NCBI RefSeq assembly: GCF_015356755.1
Contig: NZ_JADFCO010000064.1
Span: 62,001-126,000, forward strand
From: Nonlabens antarcticus
GTDB lineage: Bacteria > Bacteroidota > Bacteroidia > Flavobacteriales > Flavobacteriaceae
Length of the DNA stretch: 64,000 nt
Direction of reading: 5' to 3'
Part shown: piece by piece, positions 50,582 through 60,406 of the stretch
Layout: each line of letters opens with the position of its first letter
Numbering within the stretch: the stretch's first letter is position 1
Position numbers and translations under genes: made by a program
The notes under the pieces: generated by a model
The model's database searches: none
What the model saw: only the letters and a program-made list of their open reading frames with translations
What the model was told of the DNA's origin: nothing

Positions 50582-53215
50582 ATGTCCCTAGCCACAAAAT
50601 ACGATTCAAAAGCTGCTGAAGATAAGTGGTACAACTACTGGATGGAAAACGATTTTTTCACGTCGGTTCCTGACGATCGTGAAAGTTATACCATTGTAAT
50701 CCCACCACCTAATGTTACAGGCGTTTTGCATATGGGACACATGTTGAATAATACCATTCAAGATGTTCTAATTAGAAGAGCAAGACTCAAGGGATATAAT
50801 GCCTGCTGGGTGCCCGGTACAGATCATGCATCAATTGCTACTGAGGCTAAAGTTGTTCAGAAATTAAAGGAGCAGGGTATTGACAAGAATGACCTGACCA
50901 GAGAAGAGTTTCTATCGCATGCATGGGATTGGACTCATGAATATGGAGGCATCATATTAGAACAGTTAAAAAAACTGGGTGCAAGTTGCGACTGGTCAAG
51001 GACTAAGTTCACGCTGGATGATGACATGTCAGCAAGTGTGATTCAGGTTTTTATTAATCTTCATAAGAAAGGGTTGATATATCGCGGTTATCGCATGGTC
51101 AATTGGGATCCTGAGGCACAAACGACACTCAGCGATGAAGAGGTGATTTATGAAGAGCGCAATGGTCATTTATACCACCTAGAATACCCCATCAAAGGAT
51201 CTGATGAAAAGGTGACTATCGCAACGACACGTCCTGAAACAATTTTGGGTGATACTGCAATTTGTGTACATCCTGATGATAAACGATACACGCATTTAAT
51301 CGGTAAAACGGTTCTAGTTCCCATTGTGAATAGAGAGATTCCTGTAATTGCAGATGAATATGTGGACATGGAATTTGGTACAGGATGTTTAAAAATCACG
51401 CCCGCACACGATGAGAATGATAAGAAGATAGGAGAGAAGCACAGTCTTGAAGTGATCGATATTTTTAATGCCAATGCAACGCTCAATAGCTTTGGATTGC
51501 ATTATGAAGGCAAAGACCGTTTCATAGTGCGCAAAGAAATTTCCCAAGAATTAGAAGAGAAAGGCTTTCTCATTAAAAAGGAAAACCACGTACATAAAGT
51601 AGGTACTAGCGAGCGTACTAAAGCTGTGATTGAGCCAAGACTTTCTGATCAATGGTTTTTAAAAATGGAAGATCTTGCGCAGCCTGCTATAAAGGCGGTG
51701 CGCGAGGATATTGTAGAGCTGCTCCCAGCAAAATTCAAGAGTACTTATTTCCACTGGATGGAAAACGTACGCGACTGGAACATCTCCCGCCAGCTCATGT
51801 GGGGACAACGCATACCGGCATACTATTATGGTGATGGCAACGATGAATTTGTTGTGGCAAATTGTATGGAGGAAGCAGTGACGCTTTCGCGAAAGCAAGC
51901 AAACAACAACAACCTGCAAGCTTCAGATTTGAGGCAAGAAGAAGATGTGTTAGACACATGGTTTTCCAGCTGGTTATGGCCTATCAGCGTTTTTAACGGT
52001 GTTTTAGAGCCTGAAAACGAAGAGATTAAATATTACTATCCTACCAGAGACCTTGTAACTGGACCGGATATTTTATTTTTCTGGGTAGCGCGTATGATTG
52101 TTGCTGGTTATGAATTACGTGATGAACGGCCTTTTGATAAAGTGTATTTGACAGGCTTAGTACGTGATAAACAACGTCGTAAAATGTCAAAATCACTGGG
52201 GAACTCTCCAGACGCCCTGAAATTATTAGAAGAATATGGCGCAGATGGTGTTCGTGTAGGTTTGTTGCTAAGCAGCGCAGCGGGAAACGACTTGATGTTT
52301 GATGAAGACTTATGTCAGCAAGGAAAGAACTTTGTCAATAAGATATGGAACGCATTCCGGTTGATACAAGGCTGGGAAGTTGGCAAGACTTTACCACAAC
52401 CTGATTATGCAGCGCAAGGAATTGTGTGGTACCGCAGCCGTTTTGCAGAAGCGTTGACTGAGATCGAGTACCACTATTCTAAATATCGCATTAGCGATGT
52501 GTTGATGGCGAGTTATAAATTGATCTGGGATGATTTCTGTGGATGGTTATTAGAGATCATAAAACCAGAATATCAACAACCTATTGACCCTAAGACGCTC
52601 GCTGAGGTTACAGAGTTGCTGGAGGATAATCTACGTCTAATGCACCCATTTACACCTTTCATTACAGAGGAAATATGGCAATCGATTGCAGATCGTAAGA
52701 TAGAAGAAGCTTTGTGTATCAACACGTGGCCTGAGATTAATACTATTGACAAAACTCTTTTAACCGATTTTGAACTCGTACAAGAAGCGATTTCAGGAAT
52801 TAGAAAGGTTCGCAAGGAAAAGCAGATCAGTTTCAAGAATGAAGTTGAATTGATGGTAATGAATAATGAAAACCTTTCCGCAGGATACAATGAGCTTATC
52901 CAGAAAATGGGAAAAGTTTCTAAAATTGAAATTGTGGAAGATCAAGTGGCTGGTGCCGCCAGTTTCCGTGTAAAATCTAGTGAATATTTCATTCCATTAT
53001 TAGGAGCTGTTGACACAGAAGCAGAACTTGAAAAACTAGCAGCAGAATTAAAGCAGGCTAAAGGCTTTTTAATAGGTGTTCAAAAGAAACTGGGTAATGA
53101 GCGATTTGTTTCCAGTGCTCCAGAACAAGTGGTGGCTTTGGAAAAGAAAAAAGAAGCAGACGCACTTGCTAAAATTGAGACGCTAGAATCAAGTATGAAA
53201 GCGTTAAATTCTTAA
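50582..53215 (+). CDS. valS: Valyl-tRNA synthetase
   Basis: Class I synthetase charging tRNA-Val, 877 residues. The HIGH-type motif is in NVTGVLHMGHMLNN (about 44-57) and KMSKS at 534-538. The editing domain includes TTRPETILGDTA. The C-terminal coiled-coil arm (about 810-877) is rich in Glu/Lys/Ala, as usual for ValRS. An exact palindromic repeat encodes TLSRKQANNNN in the catalytic region, in a stretch that looks like a variable loop. A 29-codon membrane-peptide frame begins 3 nt after the stop. Confidence 0.98.
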   Translation: MSLATKYDSKAAEDKWYNYWMENDFFTSVPDDRESYTIVIPPPNVTGVLHMGHMLNNTIQDVLIRRARLKGYNACWVPGTDHASIATEAKVVQKLKEQGIDKNDLTREEFLSHAWDWTHEYGGIILEQLKKLGASCDWSRTKFTLDDDMSASVIQVFINLHKKGLIYRGYRMVNWDPEAQTTLSDEEVIYEERNGHLYHLEYPIKGSDEKVTIATTRPETILGDTAICVHPDDKRYTHLIGKTVLVPIVNREIPVIADEYVDMEFGTGCLKITPAHDENDKKIGEKHSLEVIDIFNANATLNSFGLHYEGKDRFIVRKEISQELEEKGFLIKKENHVHKVGTSERTKAVIEPRLSDQWFLKMEDLAQPAIKAVREDIVELLPAKFKSTYFHWMENVRDWNISRQLMWGQRIPAYYYGDGNDEFVVANCMEEAVTLSRKQANNNNLQASDLRQEEDVLDTWFSSWLWPISVFNGVLEPENEEIKYYYPTRDLVTGPDILFFWVARMIVAGYELRDERPFDKVYLTGLVRDKQRRKMSKSLGNSPDALKLLEEYGADGVRVGLLLSSAAGNDLMFDEDLCQQGKNFVNKIWNAFRLIQGWEVGKTLPQPDYAAQGIVWYRSRFAEALTEIEYHYSKYRISDVLMASYKLIWDDFCGWLLEIIKPEYQQPIDPKTLAEVTELLEDNLRLMHPFTPFITEEIWQSIADRKIEEALCINTWPEINTIDKTLLTDFELVQEAISGIRKVRKEKQISFKNEVELMVMNNENLSAGYNELIQKMGKVSKIEIVEDQVAGAASFRVKSSEYFIPLLGAVDTEAELEKLAAELKQAKGFLIGVQKKLGNERFVSSAPEQVVALEKKKEADALAKIETLESSMKALNS
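51883..51896. repeat. GCTTTCGCGAAAGC palindrome, copy 11 (inside valS)
   Basis: Exact copy read as LSRK, in a loop just before a run of Asn codons. Confidence 0.9.
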
Positions 53216-53218
53216 ACT

Positions 53219-53308
53219 ATGAATCCATTTACTTTTATAGTTGTGTTTTTTGCCGCCATGATTGTTTGCCTGATTGCGCTTGCGATCTTTATCATGAGAA
53301 AGAAGTGA
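53219..53308 (+). CDS. Possible 29-residue single-pass membrane peptide downstream of valS
   Basis: The frame reads MNPFTFIVVFFAAMIVCLIA and on to a basic MRKK end, the usual shape of a small membrane protein: hydrophobic helix, then positive cytoplasmic tail. It starts 3 nt after the valS stop, so translation coupling is possible. It is too short for ordinary gene finders. I recognise no family, and chance cannot be excluded. Confidence 0.45.
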   Translation: MNPFTFIVVFFAAMIVCLIALAIFIMRKK

Positions 53309-53675
53309 TGGTTAATAACTTAGATTCACCTTAGAAATTCGCGATGTTACTTATATAACAGGTGATCATTTTTCCTGTAATCGTTCCTCAATTTGCACTG
53401 GTTGCAACTGGCAATAGGTGGAGTTGTCACGTTATGTGTATGTCGAAATAATTATCTGACTCTTAAAGATTCAGGGAAGTTCTGCGTTGATTTTTGTAGA
53501 AATATTTTGATGTAAAAATATAGGTTGAATATCTTTTTCGATCTCTATACCTGTATCGGCAAAATTCACCTAAATGGTTCGTCGATATTTAGAAACTGCG
53601 ATACTATTCATTTGTTGTTATACCATTACATGGCACATCAAGGCTAAAAGAATTGTATGCTAGAGAATATTGTAA
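53309..53675. other. Intergenic region between valS and the ACBP gene
   Basis: About 370 bases downstream of valS, between convergent genes. I see no coding frame, RNA gene or strong hairpin. Confidence 0.45.
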
Positions 53676-53954
53676 TTACCACGGTTTCGGATATAGATCC
53701 TCGATGATCTGAATGTAACGTTCCTTTGCTTCTTTCTTTGAAATTTGTTGGACTTGAATTAATGCATTCATCTTGAAACCAGATCTCAAATCATTGGTTT
53801 CAAAACTTCGGTTGCTTACAAAGGATTCATTGATAGCTCTTTTGTAATAAGCATACAAGTGAAGTTGAAGTTCCATGGGAACCTCTGATTGCTCTTCAGA
53901 ACTGGCTTTCGCGAAAGCGGCTTCAAATGCTATATTTAATTCTTCTCCCGTCAT
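53676..53954 (-). CDS. Acyl-CoA-binding protein
   Basis: Four-helix acyl-CoA-binding protein of 92 residues: LNIAFEAAFAKASS at the start, MELQLHLYAYYKRA in helix 2 and ISKKEAKERYIQIIEDLYP at the end, matching the family's LYxxYKQA and KxxAxxxYI patterns. It would carry long-chain acyl-CoA in the cytoplasm and sits next to phospholipid genes. The AFAKA word is encoded by an exact palindromic repeat. Confidence 0.9.
   Translation of the reverse strand: MTGEELNIAFEAAFAKASSEEQSEVPMELQLHLYAYYKRAINESFVSNRSFETNDLRSGFKMNALIQVQQISKKEAKERYIQIIEDLYPKPW
53905..53918. repeat. GCTTTCGCGAAAGC palindrome, copy 12 (inside the ACBP gene)
   Basis: Exact copy in the first helix of the acyl-CoA-binding protein, read as AAFAKAS. 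Confidence 0.9.
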
Positions 53955-54605
53955 CTAGAACGTTGCTAGTATCGACTCTCCACCTTTAAGTTTTTGATTG
54001 AGCTCTACTTTAATGTTTGTATCTAAAGGAAGATAGACATCAACACGGGATCCAAATTTTATGAATCCGCTATCAGTTCCTTGAATGATTTGGTCGCCTT
54101 CTTCTGCATAGTTTACAATACGTTTTGCAAGCGCACCTGCGATCTGGCGATACATAATTTTAGTAGAATTCTTATGGTCAATGACAACAGTAGTTCTTTC
54201 ATTTTCCTCACTAGCTTTAGGGTGCCATGCAACGAGGTATTTTCCAGGGTGATACTTGCTATAAGCCACTTTTCCACTAACTGGATAGCGAGTAACATGA
54301 ACGTTTATAGGCGACATAAAAACGGAAATCATGATGCGTTCCTCATTGAAATATTCACTTTCCATCACCTTTTCAATGACTACAACCTTACCATCAACTG
54401 GTGAAACAACACTGGTGTCATCAAGTACCACACTGCGTTGTGGATTACGGAAAAACTGCAGTATTATTACAACAGTAAATACGGCTAAAGCCAGGAGTAC
54501 AAAATGCAACCAGAGTGGCACGGGTACTGTGAATGCAACTGCAGTTAATGCTGCTGCAACAACTATGGCTATTAATATGGATGTAGTACCTTCTTTATGA
54601 AACAT
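53955..54605 (-). CDS. psd: Phosphatidylserine decarboxylase
   Basis: Pyruvoyl-dependent membrane enzyme forming phosphatidylethanolamine. It is the short type (216 residues) with two N-terminal membrane stretches. PVDGKVVVIE and INVHVTRYPVSGKV are conserved. The self-cleavage that forms the pyruvoyl group is expected at Gly185-Ser186 in IKFGSRVDVY. The start overlaps the cdsA end by 11 nt, linking the last steps of phospholipid synthesis. The ACBP gene starts 1 nt after its stop. Confidence 0.93.
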   Translation of the reverse strand: MFHKEGTTSILIAIVVAAALTAVAFTVPVPLWLHFVLLALAVFTVVIILQFFRNPQRSVVLDDTSVVSPVDGKVVVIEKVMESEYFNEERIMISVFMSPINVHVTRYPVSGKVAYSKYHPGKYLVAWHPKASEENERTTVVIDHKNSTKIMYRQIAGALAKRIVNYAEEGDQIIQGTDSGFIKFGSRVDVYLPLDTNIKVELNQKLKGGESILATF

Positions 54606-55413
54606 GATTGATAATTAAAAATGTCAAATAAGCAAATGGGGCCGCAAAAATAATGCTGTCCATACGATCAAAAATACCGCCGTGACCTGGCATGATGCTG
54701 CCACTATCTTTAACTGCGGCTTGACGTTTGATCTTTGACTGAATCAAATCGCCTATAGTACCAAAAAAGGCTACCACAAATGCAATCGCAGCCCATTGAT
54801 AAACCGTGTAGTCATCAATGCCTGTCGATGCAAGATAATAATGTAAAACTATTCCTGCCACTATTGCCATGATCAATCCACCTACAAATCCTTCTATGGT
54901 TTTTTTAGGGGATATTCTTTTCATTAATTTATTCCTGCCCAGTAATCGTCCGGAGACATAAGCAAAACTATCATTTGCCCAGATGATCGTAAATATTCCA
55001 ATTAACAACTCTGGTCTGTAAGATTCGACAATATCTGGAATAAGAGCTAAGAATAAACTTGAACCTATAAGATACAATAAGGCGATGACATGCTTTTTAG
55101 TATTGAAAAGTGCAATACGATCTACCAAAACGAGATCCCTAATTAAATAAATATTCACTAAAACGGTAGCAATAAGTAGAACATAGATAACATTTTGCGG
55201 TACTCCTTGCCAGACTATAAAATAATATGCAACAGGAAGCATGGGGTAAATGATCCACTGTCGCAAACGAATCATAGGCATAAGCTCTACTAAGCAGATA
55301 AAGGCAAATAAACAAAATAGCAGAATGAAAACGTCTCTGGAATATAAGGCGCTAAGCACCACTAACGAGACATAAAGAATTCCCGAAATAGATCGAACTA
55401 GGAGTTCTCTCAT
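54595..55413 (-). CDS. cdsA: Phosphatidate cytidylyltransferase
   Basis: Integral membrane enzyme making CDP-diacylglycerol. It has 272 residues with about eight hydrophobic segments. The CdsA signature is split between SPKKTIEGFVGG and the metal-binding end GHGGIFDRMDSIIF. It starts 2 nt after the LUD-domain gene stop. Confidence 0.94.
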   Translation of the reverse strand: MRELLVRSISGILYVSLVVLSALYSRDVFILLFCLFAFICLVELMPMIRLRQWIIYPMLPVAYYFIVWQGVPQNVIYVLLIATVLVNIYLIRDLVLVDRIALFNTKKHVIALLYLIGSSLFLALIPDIVESYRPELLIGIFTIIWANDSFAYVSGRLLGRNKLMKRISPKKTIEGFVGGLIMAIVAGIVLHYYLASTGIDDYTVYQWAAIAFVVAFFGTIGDLIQSKIKRQAAVKDSGSIMPGHGGIFDRMDSIIFAAPFAYLTFLIINHVS

Positions 55414-55414
55414 A

Positions 55415-56038
55415 TTATAAATCTTCTAATAAAAGCAGATAGAGTCGCTTGTTGGGAACCATATAATTCATAAGATCTTTTTCTTTTTCCTCTTTTAAAG
55501 CGTGATCCTGAAAGTTTTTGAGAGTTGTAATGTTAGTGGGTATCACTCCTCTACTATTAAATTTTATCCCACGCAAACCCTCACCTATAGATTCCACGAT
55601 CTGGCTGGTACTTGCAAGAACCACAAAAGTATCTGGAAGCTCTTTTGGTTTACTTTCCTTAATTTGATTTGAGGAAAAAAGAATGGCGCCGTTATCTGAT
55701 ATTACGTACTCGCAAGTAGTCAAGAAAAAGCTGCTATTCGATTTTGAGTTGTTATAGTTGAGGTTAAAGTCATGAAACCTATTTTTTAATTGCACATCGC
55801 TACAAAAAACGTCAGTTTCAAAAAAATCATGTTCTACAAGAATGTCTTCAAAATGCTGTTGCACTTCATTTTCATCCACAGCATATAAAAATCTACCGCC
55901 ATGCTGAGTGAAATTATGGATGAACTGCTCATCTAACGGGAGTTTCTCTTCAGGCATATATTTTGATCGATCAGCATCTTTTCTGCTTCGATCATCAGTA
56001 TAGGTTGATTTTTTGAAGATTTTTTTGAATATGCTCAT
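55415..56038 (-). CDS. LUD domain protein (LutC/YkgG-like)
   Basis: Protein of 207 residues in the LUD family, which includes LutC of lactate oxidation. Key patterns are the EYVISDNGAILFSS strand and PDTFVVLASTSQIV. The N-terminal 30 residues are basic and polar. In Bacteroidota this gene is regularly found between ftsH and cdsA, as here, and its role there is not established. I start at ATG 56036-56038; an in-frame GTG directly before it would add one residue. Confidence 0.83.
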   Translation of the reverse strand: MSIFKKIFKKSTYTDDRSRKDADRSKYMPEEKLPLDEQFIHNFTQHGGRFLYAVDENEVQQHFEDILVEHDFFETDVFCSDVQLKNRFHDFNLNYNNSKSNSSFFLTTCEYVISDNGAILFSSNQIKESKPKELPDTFVVLASTSQIVESIGEGLRGIKFNSRGVIPTNITTLKNFQDHALKEEKEKDLMNYMVPNKRLYLLLLEDL

Positions 56039-56103
56039 CACCTACGGTCACCATTATTTAGAGGATTAATGTAAATATAGCTACTTATTTATACGGTAGC
56101 AAA

Positions 56104-58194
56104 CTAATCTTCTTTTGTAGGGTCTGTCGCAGGTTCTGTCGCAGGTTCTGTAGTAGTCGTTTCATTAGATGGTTCAACCGGTTCAATAGGCTCATCAGCT
56201 GGTGCAGGATTAGATCTACTGGAGGATTTAAGTGCAATAGGTTCTTCCTTAATAAAGGCACGTTTACCAAATATCTTCTCTAAATCATCTTTGAAAATCA
56301 CTTCTTCTTCTAGCAATAATTCTGCAAGCTCTGTCAGTTTATCCTTGTTTTCCGTAAGTATTTGAATAGCTCTTTGGTATTGCTCTTCAATTATTTTAGA
56401 AATTTCCTCGTCAATGATAACGGCGGTGGATTCACTATAAGGTTTTGTCATACTATATTCTTGCTGACCGCTAGAATCATAATACGTGATATTACCTACT
56501 TTTTCATTAAGTCCATATATGGTTACCATGGCTCTTGCCTGCTTAGTAACTTTTTCAAGATCACTCAACGCTCCTGTAGATATGTTATTGAAAATAACTT
56601 TTTCTGCAGCACGCCCTCCCATTGTAGCACACATTTCATCCAGCATTTGTTCTGGTCGTACAATCTGTCTTTCTTCTGGCAAATACCACGCAGCTCCTAA
56701 GGATTGACCTCTAGGTACAATCGTTACTTTTACTAGCGGTGCAGCATGTTCAGTAATCCAGCTTACCGTTGCATGTCCAGCTTCATGGTAGGCAATTGTT
56801 TTCTTTTCACTGGGTGTGATTAATTTGTTTTTCTTTTCAAGTCCACCAACAATACGATCCACAGCATCAAGGAAATCTTGTTTACCTACGGCTTTTTTAC
56901 CTTTTCTAGCAGCTATTAACGCAGCTTCATTACAAACGTTAGCTATATCTGCACCACTAAAACCAGGAGTTTGACGAGCTAGGAATTCCGTATTTAATTC
57001 ATCTGCTACCTTTTTGATAGGTCTTAGGTGAACTTCAAATATTTCTTCACGCTCTCTTACATCTGGAAGATCAACATAAATCTGACGGTCAAAACGCCCA
57101 GCACGCATTAAAGCTTTATCAAGAATGTCTGCACGGTTAGTTGCGGCAAGTACAATAACGTTTGTGTTAGTTCCAAATCCATCCATCTCTGTCAAGAGTT
57201 GATTCAGTGTATTTTCTCGCTCATCATTAGACCCAGACATATTAGACTTGCCACGAGCACGTCCTATAGCGTCAATTTCATCAATGAATATGATTGCAGG
57301 GCTCTTTTCTTTTGCTTGTTTAAATAAGTCTCGTACACGACTGGCACCTACACCTACAAACATTTCTACAAAATCAGAACCACTCAAAGAGAAAAACGGA
57401 ACTTTAGCTTCTCCGGCAACAGCTTTGGCAAGTAGGGTTTTACCGGTTCCCGGCGAACCTATTAATAACGCTCCCTTAGGAATTTTTCCTCCTAGGTCTG
57501 TATATTTTTCAGGATTCTTCAAGAAATCGACGATTTCCTGTATTTCTTCTTTTGCTCCTTCAAGACCTGCGACATCCTTAAAAGTTGTTTTTACGTCTGT
57601 TTTTTGGTCAAAAAGTTTTGCTTTCGATTTTCCTATGTTGAAAATCTGTCCTCCAGCACCGCCACCGGCGCCACCTGACATTCTACGCATTAAGAAAATC
57701 CAAATACCAATGATTAGGACGAAAGGAAGAACACTTATTAAAAAGCTAGACCAGCCATCATCTTCTGCATCAAACTTTAACGTGGTCTGCAAATTATCTT
57801 CTGAGATTACCGCGTCTATTTTTTCTTGGAAAAGAGACAAATCTCCATATTCCACACTGTATTGTGGAACGTCACTGCCTGCAAGAACACCGTCTTTTTG
57901 AGACTTGCTGTGCTTTTGAAGCTTTGAAGCATCTTCCGTTAGATACACCTTAGCAATGCTGCGGTTTTTCACAATCACGACCTTGTCAACCTCGCCAGCT
58001 TCTAAGTACTGGTAAAATTCATTAGGAGTTGTTACTTTGGGCGCTGATAACTGGCTAGAAACAAAATTATAACCTATAAAAACTAGGATTATGGGCACCG
58101 CGATCCACCAGATACTGAATTTAGGCTTATTATTTAAAGGAGATCCTGACTTTTTAGGCCCCTTACTTTTTTGGTTTTTATTATCTTCAGACAT
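56104..58194 (-). CDS. ftsH: ATP-dependent zinc metalloprotease FtsH
   Basis: Inner-membrane AAA+ protease that degrades unfolded or regulatory membrane proteins. It has 696 residues. Two membrane segments (about 27-48 and 150-170) flank a periplasmic domain. Walker A is GSPGTGKT (246-253), Walker B IIFIDEID, the [20 protein letters not shown], and the zinc site HEAGH (470-474). An extended acidic/proline-rich C-terminal tail is typical of Bacteroidota FtsH. The gene follows rsfS by 15 nt. Confidence 0.98.
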   Translation of the reverse strand: MSEDNKNQKSKGPKKSGSPLNNKPKFSIWWIAVPIILVFIGYNFVSSQLSAPKVTTPNEFYQYLEAGEVDKVVIVKNRSIAKVYLTEDASKLQKHSKSQKDGVLAGSDVPQYSVEYGDLSLFQEKIDAVISEDNLQTTLKFDAEDDGWSSFLISVLPFVLIIGIWIFLMRRMSGGAGGGAGGQIFNIGKSKAKLFDQKTDVKTTFKDVAGLEGAKEEIQEIVDFLKNPEKYTDLGGKIPKGALLIGSPGTGKTLLAKAVAGEAKVPFFSLSGSDFVEMFVGVGASRVRDLFKQAKEKSPAIIFIDEIDAIGRARGKSNMSGSNDERENTLNQLLTEMDGFGTNTNVIVLAATNRADILDKALMRAGRFDRQIYVDLPDVREREEIFEVHLRPIKKVADELNTEFLARQTPGFSGADIANVCNEAALIAARKGKKAVGKQDFLDAVDRIVGGLEKKNKLITPSEKKTIAYHEAGHATVSWITEHAAPLVKVTIVPRGQSLGAAWYLPEERQIVRPEQMLDEMCATMGGRAAEKVIFNNISTGALSDLEKVTKQARAMVTIYGLNEKVGNITYYDSSGQQEYSMTKPYSESTAVIIDEEISKIIEEQYQRAIQILTENKDKLTELAELLLEEEVIFKDDLEKIFGKRAFIKEEPIALKSSSRSNPAPADEPIEPVEPSNETTTTEPATEPATDPTKED

Positions 58195-58209
58195 GTAATG
58201 CGTTTGATA

Positions 58210-58581
58210 TTAGTAATTACTCTCGATATTAGTGGTCTTTGCATCGCCCCACAGTCCTTCTAGGTCGTAATATTCACGTATGTGTTTTTGAAATACATGA
58301 ACCACGACGTCTACATAATCCATAAGAACCCATTCTGCAGCAGAAGATCCTTCTACATGCCAGGCATTTTCCTGTAGCTCCTTGCTGACTTTTCTTTGTA
58401 CTGAATTTACGATGGCGTTCACCTGAGTGTTTGAATTACCGTTACATATAATAAAATAACTTGTCACGGTATTTTCAATATCTCTTAGATCGAGAATAGT
58501 AATATTATTTCCCTTTGCATCTTCCATTCCAGCAATGATTTGGGAGATGAGCGCGTCGGGAGAAACTTTTTCTTTAGTCAT
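58210..58581 (-). CDS. rsfS: Ribosomal silencing factor
   Basis: RsfS/Iojap family protein of 123 residues. It binds ribosomal protein uL14 and stops subunit joining when nutrients are short. The family stretches ITILDLRDIENTVTSYFIIC, GSSAAEWVLMDYVDVVVHVF and YYDLEGLWGDA are complete. It begins the rsfS-ftsH-LUD-cdsA-psd-ACBP run. A TAnnTTTG-like TAAATTTG lies about 20 nt before the ATG. Confidence 0.96.
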   Translation of the reverse strand: MTKEKVSPDALISQIIAGMEDAKGNNITILDLRDIENTVTSYFIICNGNSNTQVNAIVNSVQRKVSKELQENAWHVEGSSAAEWVLMDYVDVVVHVFQKHIREYYDLEGLWGDAKTTNIESNY

Positions 58582-58657
58582 TAAAAATTTTTTGTGTCCA
58601 CAAATTTATTCTTTTTTTGAACAAGCTTAACTTTACCGTCTAAACTTGTTCTAATTC

Positions 58658-59371
58658 GTGTCATTCAAACTAGTCAAATTACATGCCACTGGCTCCACTA
58701 ATGATGATTTGAAAGTTCGCTTTCGCGAAAGCGAACTGACTCAACTTACTACCATATATACAGATCATCAAACAGCGGGTAGGGGACAGATGGGTGCAAA
58801 ATGGGTGTCAGAGCCTTATAAGAACCTAACATTCAGCACATTGTTAACTGTTTCTGTGGCTGGTTTAAGCGATTTTGAAATCAACAAATTTGTTACTGTA
58901 GCTTTAGTAGAGTGGTTGCGCAAAAAATTACATGTACACGCAGTTATAAAATGGCCTAACGACATACTGTCAGTAAACCATAAATTGGCTGGATTGCTAA
59001 TAGAAAATATCTACAAAGGATCGACTCGAGAGTGCTCCATAGTGGGAATAGGGCTCAACGTGAATCAAACCGATTTCCAGTCGTTTGCCAAAGCAATATC
59101 GCTTTGTCAGATTACAGGAAAGAAATATGATTTAGAAGAGTTGCTTATCGACTTCTTAACATTATTAAAAACCGAATTGAAACATCCTGAAAAAACGATT
59201 GCACGTTATGAATCATACCTGTTCAAGTTTATGCAAACGTCAATTTTCCGTAAGAATGGTATAGAATTCACGGCTATTGTCAGTGGGACAGATAATCTGG
59301 GAAAACTACTGTTGGATCATAATGGTACACTACATTCTTATGATTTAAAAGAAGTGGAATGGGTGTATTAA
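58658..59371 (+). CDS. birA: Biotin--[acetyl-CoA carboxylase] ligase (no DNA-binding domain)
   Basis: Attaches biotin to the carboxyl carrier protein. The family motif GRGQMGAKWVSEPYKNL and KWPNDILSVNHKLAGLLIEN are clear. At 237 residues it lacks the N-terminal helix-turn-helix of E. coli BirA, so it cannot repress biotin genes. The frame starts with GTG because a stop codon lies two codons upstream and no ATG is available. Near the N-terminus RFRESELT is encoded by the longest palindromic repeat copy in the window, 24 bp. It overlaps the convergent SRPBCC gene by 4 nt. Confidence 0.94.
   Translation: MSFKLVKLHATGSTNDDLKVRFRESELTQLTTIYTDHQTAGRGQMGAKWVSEPYKNLTFSTLLTVSVAGLSDFEINKFVTVALVEWLRKKLHVHAVIKWPNDILSVNHKLAGLLIENIYKGSTRECSIVGIGLNVNQTDFQSFAKAISLCQITGKKYDLEELLIDFLTLLKTELKHPEKTIARYESYLFKFMQTSIFRKNGIEFTAIVSGTDNLGKLLLDHNGTLHSYDLKEVEWVY
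58719..58732. repeat. GCTTTCGCGAAAGC palindrome, copy 13 (inside birA, extended to 24 bp)
   Basis: Exact core within a perfect 24-bp palindrome at 58714-58737, reading RFRESEL in BirA. Confidence 0.92.
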
Positions 59372-59754
59372 AGCTTCTCAATTCCAGTCGCCAGCTGCTC
59401 TATAAATTTATTGATAGGTCCTTTAATCATCATTGCCATCATCGAATTGAAATCCCCATCAAATAGAAGTTGTGCCTGCGACCCAGTGGCCATTTGCTCT
59501 ATTTTACAAGTTAATGTAAAGGACATCTTGTCGCCTAATGAACCTAAAACGACTTTAGTAAATTTTATCGAATCTTTCAGTCCTAATTTAATCTCAGGCA
59601 TTCCTTTAAGACCGAATAAAAACTTATCGGTATCTAGCAACTCAAATTTTGTGTCTTCCGGTAGCAACTGTTTGAAATTCTCAACTTGAGTCAGAAAGTT
59701 GTAAAGTTCTTCTGGTGATTTTTGTGTGTTTACCACACGGCTTTCTAGATTCAT
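59368..59754 (-). CDS. SRPBCC (START-like) domain protein
   Basis: Helix-grip protein of 128 residues with the pattern of polyketide-cyclase/START-like carriers: an N-terminal SPEELYNFLTQVENFKQLLP, several strands, and a long C-terminal amphipathic helix (PINKFIEQLATGIEKL). It presumably binds a small hydrophobic ligand in the cytoplasm. It is in line with pyrE (4-bp gap), with no functional link that I can see. Confidence 0.8.
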   Translation of the reverse strand: MNLESRVVNTQKSPEELYNFLTQVENFKQLLPEDTKFELLDTDKFLFGLKGMPEIKLGLKDSIKFTKVVLGSLGDKMSFTLTCKIEQMATGSQAQLLFDGDFNSMMAMMIKGPINKFIEQLATGIEKL

Positions 59755-59758
59755 AAAT

Positions 59759-60406
59759 TTAAATATTGTGTTTCCAGTTGCTGGGATCTTTTCTCCAGCT
59801 TGTTAGTAACTCTGTTTCTGCGGTGTCAAAATGACCTTGTTTTTCCGCCACTTCAATCAAATGATTGTAGTCGCTCAATGTAGTTAATTCAATCCCTGCT
59901 TCCTTAAAATTATCGATTGCAAAGTCAAAACCGTAAGAGAACAAAGCGACCATGCCTTTCACTTTTGCCCCAGCTTCATGAAGAGCTTTGGCGGCGTTTA
60001 AGCTGCTTTTTCCTGTGCTGATTAGATCTTCAACGATTACTACCTTTTGATCTTTTTCAAGAAATCCCTCTACTTGATTCTGACGGCCATGTTTTTTTGC
60101 CTCTGGTCTCACATAGACAAATGGGAGCTTCATATAATCTGCTACGAGCATTCCTATTCCTATGGCTCCAGTTGCAACACCAGCGATAACATCAGGTTTT
60201 CCATAAAGCTCTTCAATCTGGGCGGCTAGGTGTTCCCGCAAGAAATTCCTTATCGTGGGATAAGAAAGTGTCACCCGGTTGTCGCAATAGATAGGCGACT
60301 TCCAGCCACTCGCCCATGTAAAAGGCTTTTGCGGTTGCAATTTTATTGCTTTAATTTGCAATAACAACTCAGCAGTTTTAATCCCAACGTTTTTATCTCT
60401 GACCAT
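59759..60406 (-). CDS. pyrE: Orotate phosphoribosyltransferase
   Basis: Pyrimidine synthesis enzyme forming orotidine 5'-phosphate from orotate and PRPP. The PRPP loop is VVIVEDLISTGKSSLNAA, and YVRPEAKKHGRQNQVEG is the flexible loop. I start at ATG 60404-60406 (MVRDKNVGIKTAELL), giving the normal length of about 215; a longer frame to 60592 has an N-terminus with no family pattern and overlaps the divergent NUDIX gene. Its start codon and that of the NUDIX gene are only a few bases apart. Confidence 0.95.
   Translation of the reverse strand: MVRDKNVGIKTAELLLQIKAIKLQPQKPFTWASGWKSPIYCDNRVTLSYPTIRNFLREHLAAQIEELYGKPDVIAGVATGAIGIGMLVADYMKLPFVYVRPEAKKHGRQNQVEGFLEKDQKVVIVEDLISTGKSSLNAAKALHEAGAKVKGMVALFSYGFDFAIDNFKEAGIELTTLSDYNHLIEVAEKQGHFDTAETELLTSWRKDPSNWKHNI

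Noticed and set aside
57248-57901. 217-residue plus-strand frame opposite ftsH
   Set aside because: Antisense shadow of a highly conserved gene; composition (Ser/Pro/Ala-rich) is typical of antisense frames.
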